From Streptomyces sp. NRRL S-337 (GTDB taxonomy: Bacteria > Actinomycetota > Actinomycetes > Streptomycetales > Streptomycetaceae), in the NCBI RefSeq assembly GCF_000720175.1, contig NZ_JOIX01000021.1, forward strand, positions 1 through 64,000: a stretch of DNA of 64,000 bases, in the 5' to 3' direction. A model generated the notes under the pieces. It ran no database searches. It saw nothing but the letters and a program-made list of their open reading frames with translations, and had not been told where the DNA came from. Shown one piece after another: positions 59,462 to 64,000 of the stretch. Every line of letters starts with the position of its first letter. Positions within the stretch are counted from its first letter, which is position 1. Position numbers and translations under genes: made by a program.

Positions 59462-61783
59462 GTGCGAGCGGCAGCACGCTGGACCCAGGCACATCTGAGA
59501 GCACACCGCCCGGCGGCCGTGCTCATCGTGCTCGCCACCGCCGGGATCACCGTCTCCCTGCTGCTGGCCACCGCCCTCTTCTCCTACGCCACCGACCCCT
59601 GGCAGCGGATCTTCACCCAGTCCTCCGGCGCCCACGTCTGGCTCCACACCCAGGCCGGGGCCCGCGCCGGGTCGCTCGCCGCACTGGACGAGGTGCGGAC
59701 CGCCGCCGGCCCGTACCCCACGGTGCGGGCCACCGCGAGCCTGCAGCCCGGCGGCGCCCGGGCGGCACTCGAACTGCGCGGCGTCCGCGGGCGTCCGGCG
59801 ACCGCCGCCCCGCAGACCGTCGCGGGCCGCTGGCTCGACCCGCACACCGATGCGGGGACCGCCCGGGGCATCGTGCTCGACAGCTCGGTAGCCCGGGCAA
59901 TCTGGGCCAAACCGGGCGATTCCCTTGCGTTGAGCGGCTTCCCGGCGCCCCTGCACGTGGTGGGCATCGCCGACACCGCCGAAGCGCCCTTCCGGGCCGG
60001 TGAGACCCCCGGCGTCGCCTGGGTGCTCCCGCAGACCCTCGCCGCCTCCGACGCGGGCGCCGACCAGCGCGGCCGCGCCATCGGCCTCCGGCTCACCCAC
60101 CCCGAGGACACCGACTACGTCGTCCAGCGGGCGGTCACCCAGCTCGGCGCCGACCAGATCACCGACGTCTCCACCTGGCGCCAGGCCAAGGCCGAGGCCG
60201 CCGGCGACAACGGTCTGCTCGCCCGGCTGCTCGGCCTCTTCGGCCTCGGGGCCCTGCTCGCCGCCGCGCTCGCCGTGGGCGGCGCCATCAGCACCAGGAT
60301 CCGCGGCCACCTCCGCGACATCTCCGTCCTCAAGGCCATCGGCTTCACCCCGGGCCAGGTGGTCCGGATGTTCCTCGTCCTGCACCTCGGCTTCGCCCTG
60401 CTGGGTGTCACCCTCGGAGCCCTGGTCACCCAGCTGCTCGGCCCCCTGGTCCCCGGCCGGATCGGCGAGGCGACGGCCCTGTGGGCACAACTTCCCGCAC
60501 ACACCTGGCTGCCCCTCGCCGTATGCGGTGGCGTGGTGGCCTTCATCGGCGCGGCCACGTGCCTGACCGCATGGCGCGCCGGCCGGGTGCCACCCGTCCC
60601 GGTCGCCCGCGCCGCCGCACCCGCCGCCGGCGGCGGATCCGGCCTGACCCGGCGCGCCCTCGGGCTCAAGATCCCCCCGGCCCTGGTCCTCGGCTGGCGC
60701 GGCGCCTTCCACCGCCCCCTGCGCTCCTGGGCGGCCGTGGCGCGCCTCGCCGTCCCGCTGCTGCTCATCACCATCGCCCTGGGCGCCTGGAGCACCCTGG
60801 ACCGCTTCACCTCCCGCCCGGAAAGCGTCGGCCTGGCGGCATCCCTCACCGTGCGTTCGGACTCCCTGAGCGACCAGCAGGTACATCAACTCCTCGCGAA
60901 ACAGGGCCGGTTGACGTCCTACCCCGGCGCCGAGGTGCAGGCGCTGGTCCCCGGCCAGACCGGCACGATCACCCTGCGCGGCCTTGGCACCGACGCCCAC
61001 CCCTACCCCTTCGCCCTCGCGGAGGGTCGCGCCGCCCACGGCCCGGACGAGGCGGTCGCCGGCGCCGGCCTGCTGGAACTCCTCGACGCACACGTCGGCG
61101 ACTGGGTCCGGATGACCGTCGCCGGCCGCCCGCACGTCCTGCACCTCGTCGGCCGCAGCATCGAGACCGAAGACGCCGGCCGGGTCATCTCCACCAGCCT
61201 CGACACCCTGCGCGACGACGGCCCCGGCGCCCCGGCGGCCCGCCCCGACTTCTACAACCTGGTCCTGCCCCACGGCACCGACCCCGCCGCCGTACGCGAC
61301 GCCCTCACCAAGGCCTCCGCGGGCCGCCTCGAAGTACGCCAGATCCCCAACCCCGCCGACCAGCTCTCCGCGATCCGTGGCGTCGCCGCCGGACTGATCG
61401 CGGTGCTCACCCTGATCGGACTCGCGGAACTGGCGACCACGGTCGGCGCCGCCGTGCGCGACCGGAGCCGCGACCTGCTCGCCCTGCGGGCCGTCGGCCT
61501 CACCCCCCGCCAGATCACCGCCGTGATCGTCTCGGCCACCGCCTTCATCACCCTGGCCGCCGCGCTCACCGGCACCGCGCTCGGCCTGCTCGCCTCCCAG
61601 TGGCTGATCGACCTCCAGGGCGAAACGAGCGGTTGGGGCACCGGCATCGCCCAACTCCCACCGGCCGGAACCCTGGCCCTGGTCGTCGCCCTCGCCGTCA
61701 CGGTCTCCGCGGTGGCCGCCACCCTCCCGGCCACCCGTACGGCACGCCGACGCCTGGCGGACTCGGCGGCAGAGGTGCTGTAG
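59462..61783 (+). CDS. FtsX-like ABC exporter permease
   Basis: A 773-aa permease with two FtsX/MacB-type core domains. Predicted helices are near the N-terminus (about 22-45), in a central cluster (about 255-370) and in a C-terminal cluster (about 630-765), with two large extracytoplasmic domains between. The size and duplicated layout fit fused two-half FtsX permeases of actinobacteria. It starts at GTG 59462 just after the ATPase stop. Confidence 0.9.
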   Translation: MRAAARWTQAHLRAHRPAAVLIVLATAGITVSLLLATALFSYATDPWQRIFTQSSGAHVWLHTQAGARAGSLAALDEVRTAAGPYPTVRATASLQPGGARAALELRGVRGRPATAAPQTVAGRWLDPHTDAGTARGIVLDSSVARAIWAKPGDSLALSGFPAPLHVVGIADTAEAPFRAGETPGVAWVLPQTLAASDAGADQRGRAIGLRLTHPEDTDYVVQRAVTQLGADQITDVSTWRQAKAEAAGDNGLLARLLGLFGLGALLAAALAVGGAISTRIRGHLRDISVLKAIGFTPGQVVRMFLVLHLGFALLGVTLGALVTQLLGPLVPGRIGEATALWAQLPAHTWLPLAVCGGVVAFIGAATCLTAWRAGRVPPVPVARAAAPAAGGGSGLTRRALGLKIPPALVLGWRGAFHRPLRSWAAVARLAVPLLLITIALGAWSTLDRFTSRPESVGLAASLTVRSDSLSDQQVHQLLAKQGRLTSYPGAEVQALVPGQTGTITLRGLGTDAHPYPFALAEGRAAHGPDEAVAGAGLLELLDAHVGDWVRMTVAGRPHVLHLVGRSIETEDAGRVISTSLDTLRDDGPGAPAARPDFYNLVLPHGTDPAAVRDALTKASAGRLEVRQIPNPADQLSAIRGVAAGLIAVLTLIGLAELATTVGAAVRDRSRDLLALRAVGLTPRQITAVIVSATAFITLAAALTGTALGLLASQWLIDLQGETSGWGTGIAQLPPAGTLALVVALAVTVSAVAATLPATRTARRRLADSAAEVL

Positions 61784-61848
61784 CGGGTAGGGAAACCCAC
61801 CGGCCCAGCGGTGGGGCCCGCCGCATTCTCCCGCCGAAGGCCGGCTCA

Positions 61849-61854
61849 TAGCGT
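61849..61854 (+). promoter_or_regulatory. -10 element for a leaderless CPBP transcript
   Basis: TAGCGT ends 7 nt before the ATG at 61862. Confidence 0.5.
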
Positions 61855-61861
61855 CAGTGCC

Positions 61862-62767
61862 ATGACAACTTCTCCCCCTGTGCCGGCGGCCTTACCCCGT
61901 CCTCGCCGTGGACTGCTGGTGTTCCTCGGCCTCGCGTATCTCGGCATGTGGCTGGCCATGTCGCCCCTCCTGCTGGGCGGCTTCCGCCGGAGCGACGGCC
62001 GGGCGGAGACCGGAGACCTGGAGCAGGTGTGCATCTCGGTGGCGATGCTGGCGCCGGCTCTCGCCGCCGTCCTCGTCATCCGGTTCATCGAGCCGGCCGG
62101 TAAGGGACGTGTGCGTGCCGCCCTTGCCCTGCGGTGGCCCGCACCCCCGGGACGTGCTGTGCGGGCGTGCCTGCTGGCCGTTGCCGTCCCTGCCGTCCTT
62201 ACCGTCATGGCTCTCGGCATCGGCAGCGCGGCCGGCGTCTACTCCTGGGGCGAACTGCGCCGGGACGAACTCGGTACGTGGGCAGCACGGATGCTGCCGG
62301 AGCTGCTGATGTCGCTGCCACTGTTCTTCGGGGAGGAACTGGGCTGGCAGGGGTACCTGTTTCCGCGCCTGGCGCGGGACGGGCGGGGCCTGCGCCTGGT
62401 GTGGGCGTACGTGGCCACCAGCTTCGCGTTCGCCCTGTGGCACCTGCCCACGCTGCTGGTGGGCGGGCAGTATCCGGGGCAGCCCTGGTACGTGTCCGTG
62501 CCCGCGATGCTGGTGAGTTGTACCCTCGGGCTGCCGATCTTCACCTGGCTGCGGCTGCGTTCCGGGTCGGTGATCCCCGCGGTCGTCGGCCATGCCTGCG
62601 TCAGCACGGTCAGCGTGAACATGGTCAAGGAATTCGCCGACCCGCACCTCACGCTGGACCCCCTGCACATGGGGCTCTTCGGCTGGCCCGGCTGGGTCAC
62701 GATGGGCGCGTTCGTCGCCTTCCTCGCCCTGACGGGACGGCTCCGCCTCCCGTCGGACTCTTCCTGA
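61862..62767 (+). CDS. CPBP/CAAX-type intramembrane protease family protein
   Basis: A 301-aa membrane protein with about seven to eight helices. The CPBP motifs are EE158-159 with Gln163 in place of the usual Arg (EELGWQ), F190-H194 (FAFALWH), and H244/N253 (GHACVSTVSVN). CPBP proteins are possible prenyl-protease or immunity-type membrane proteins. The missing Arg could weaken activity or be tolerated. It has a leaderless-type promoter. Confidence 0.87.
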   Translation: MTTSPPVPAALPRPRRGLLVFLGLAYLGMWLAMSPLLLGGFRRSDGRAETGDLEQVCISVAMLAPALAAVLVIRFIEPAGKGRVRAALALRWPAPPGRAVRACLLAVAVPAVLTVMALGIGSAAGVYSWGELRRDELGTWAARMLPELLMSLPLFFGEELGWQGYLFPRLARDGRGLRLVWAYVATSFAFALWHLPTLLVGGQYPGQPWYVSVPAMLVSCTLGLPIFTWLRLRSGSVIPAVVGHACVSTVSVNMVKEFADPHLTLDPLHMGLFGWPGWVTMGAFVAFLALTGRLRLPSDSS

Positions 62768-62794
62768 AGCACACCGGCCGCGGCGCCGTGGCCG

Positions 62795-63517
62795 TCACTC
62801 CGTGGCGGGGCCGAGCTGGACGCAGCATTCACCTGGGCGGGGTGCGAGGACGGCCTCCACGCCGCTGACCTTCAAACCCTGCAGGTATCCGGCGATGAAG
62901 GCGTGGTTCATCCCGCACACCAGGTCGGGGGCCCGGGCTGCCAGCGGGTGGAAGGGGCAGTTGCGCAGCCGGAGTTGGGTGGACGTCTCGCGGAACGGCT
63001 CGAAGCCGTGCTGGTCGAGCATCCGCTCGCAGACGTTGAGCCCGCGTTCCGTGCCGAGTCGACCGGGGCGGGTCTGCTCCCGTTCGGCCTCGCCCAGTTC
63101 CCGGCCGCGCCGGCCGGCCGTGCGTACGGCGGCGTGGGTCGCGGTCTCGCCCTCGTCCTCGCTCAGGACGGCCTCCAGCAGGAGATCGGCGAGGAGCTCG
63201 TGGCGACGGTCGGGGATGCTGACGCGGATCTCGCTGTCGGTGGGTTCGTAGACCTTGGGCTGCCGGCCGACCTTCCGGATGCCGCCGGGTGAGGCGTACC
63301 GGGCGCGCAGCAGACCGGCGTCCACCAGCTTGTCGAGATGGAAGGCGGCGAGCTTACGGGAGATGCCCACGCTGGCGGCCGCCTCGTCCCGGGTGACGGG
63401 GCGGCCCTGGCGCCGGATGAACGCGAACATCTGCCGCCGGGAGTCCTCATTGAGGACGCTCACGGACTCGATGGCGGCGTCGTCCGGCCGCCTCTGCGGT
63501 GTTGCGTCGGGATCCAC
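62795..63517 (-). CDS. Winged-helix regulator with cysteine-rich C-terminus
   Basis: A 240-aa regulator. The winged helix (about 18-95: FAFIRRQGRPVTRDEAAASVGISRKLAAFHLDKLVDAGLL) is of ArsR/SufR type. The C-terminal domain has Cys163, Cys187, Cys201, Cys231 and Cys232. The Cys187-X13-Cys201 spacing in NCPFHPLAARAPDLVCG recalls Fe-S regulators of the SufR kind. GTG 63517 follows TATCGT by 6 nt on the minus strand (leaderless type). Divergent from the DUF2231 gene. Confidence 0.83.
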   Translation of the reverse strand: MDPDATPQRRPDDAAIESVSVLNEDSRRQMFAFIRRQGRPVTRDEAAASVGISRKLAAFHLDKLVDAGLLRARYASPGGIRKVGRQPKVYEPTDSEIRVSIPDRRHELLADLLLEAVLSEDEGETATHAAVRTAGRRGRELGEAEREQTRPGRLGTERGLNVCERMLDQHGFEPFRETSTQLRLRNCPFHPLAARAPDLVCGMNHAFIAGYLQGLKVSGVEAVLAPRPGECCVQLGPATE

Positions 63518-63647
63518 CCCTCCACGATAACGCGCACACCGGTAGGTCCAACCAGAAAATCGTCGCCGTGTGCGGCGCTCACCTGCCCGTCTTGACGCCT
63601 CCCCCGAATAAGACCAAGATTTGTTGGTGAAAAGGGAGGTGGTCGGC

Positions 63648-64000
63648 ATGGCTGATCCGTCGTCCGGCCGTGCCAAGCGGCCGGTGAGTGCCGCACTGGC
63701 AGGCCCGTACGGGCACCCGTTCCATCCGATCCTGGTCACGGTCCCCATCGGCGCGTGGGTCGGCAGCGTGGTCTTCGACATCGCGTCGCACCTCGTGCAC
63801 GATCCGGCCTTCCTGGCCCAGGGCGCGATGTGGCTGATCGCGCTGGGCGTGATCGGCGCGCTGGTCGCCGCGATGGTGGGGTTCCTGGACCTGTTCGCGA
63901 TTCCGCCCGGGACCCGGGCGTTCCGCGTCGGTCTGCTGCACATGACGCTGAACCTGCTGGTCACCGCCGCGTACGCGGGGAACTTCCTGTGGCGGCACGC
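63648..64000 (+). CDS. DUF2231 membrane protein (partial, runs off the window)
   Basis: At least 117 aa, open to the right edge. It has the GHPFHPILVTVPIGAW motif of DUF2231 at about 23-38 and three predicted membrane segments within the visible part. DUF2231 proteins are small multi-helix membrane proteins of uncertain role, sometimes with heme or redox links. RBS GGGAGG (63634-63639) lies 8 nt before ATG 63648. The divergent cysteine-bearing regulator is the likely controller. Confidence 0.85.
   Translation, partial: MADPSSGRAKRPVSAALAGPYGHPFHPILVTVPIGAWVGSVVFDIASHLVHDPAFLAQGAMWLIALGVIGALVAAMVGFLDLFAIPPGTRAFRVGLLHMTLNLLVTAAYAGNFLWRH

Noticed and set aside
58682..61849. Very long open frame on the minus strand opposite the ABC exporter genes
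   Set aside because: The translation is low-complexity Gly/Glu/Asp-rich text created by the opposite strand of GC-rich genes. The plus strand has clear ABC and FtsX motifs.

Overview
The window looks like a piece of a Streptomyces chromosome. Base composition is very high G+C with G/C in most third codon positions. GTG and TTG starts and ATGA/GTGA stop-start overlaps are common, many genes seem leaderless (a TANNNT box 6-7 nt before the start), and a surface protein ends in the LAxTG signal of Streptomyces sortase E. A complete four-gene conservon (cvnA-D), a hallmark of Streptomyces and close relatives, lies near the left end. No rRNA, tRNA, CRISPR array, transposase or phage gene was seen.

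Layout. 0.2-2.3 kb: a cytosolic PAS-PAS-GAF-SpoIIE phosphatase. 2.6-6.3 kb: the conservon (NIT-domain sensor kinase, roadblock protein, DUF742 protein, small GTPase). 6.5-9.8 kb: a YrdC/YciO protein, a double-VOC protein and a GMC oxidoreductase. 10.0-13.9 kb: a tightly coupled operon of a LodA/GoxA-type quinoprotein oxidase, its LodB-like flavoprotein and an unrecognised 238-aa protein. 14.0-19.6 kb, leftward: a SUKH-like protein, an EACC1-like protein and a 1449-aa caspase fused to four FtsK/EccC-type ATPase domains. 19.7-27.9 kb: an LAETG surface protein, a WYL regulator facing a DUF3224 gene across a perfect operator, a secreted beta-propeller, a DUF5997/LysR-effector-domain divergent pair, a lipase-like hydrolase, a GH25 lysozyme and an unknown protein. 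28.3-33.5 kb: gamma-glutamyltransferase, an unknown protein, and the cyanate cluster (cynS, beta-carbonic anhydrase, divergent LysR). 33.6-38.6 kb: two MerR regulators with MerR-type promoters, a small secreted protein, a secreted amidase, a membrane protein and a lipoprotein. 38.9-41.6 kb: a membrane SpoIIE phosphatase with its own RsbW-like domain. 41.7-48.7 kb: PadR plus acyl-CoA dehydrogenase, a GT39-like membrane protein, a DUF4190/DUF4352 protein, a secreted HNH nuclease, and AraC plus VOC. 49.2-51.0 kb: a Ni/Co permease behind a cobalamin riboswitch, facing an ArsR repressor. 51.1-58.0 kb: an alpha-glucosidase/sugar ABC importer operon plus an orphan binding protein. 58.2-61.8 kb: PadR-ABC-FtsX exporter operon. 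61.9-64.0 kb: a CPBP protease, a cysteine-bearing regulator and a truncated DUF2231 membrane gene.

The strongest candidate for an under-described system is 14.0-19.6 kb: a caspase-like protease joined in one polypeptide to the whole ATPase part of a type VII secretion motor (plus an extra ATPase module, minus the membrane anchor), next to its EACC1 partner and a SUKH-like gene. No ESX substrates or membrane components are nearby, so a conflict or programmed-death role is more likely than secretion. Second is the unrecognised third gene of the quinoprotein oxidase operon.
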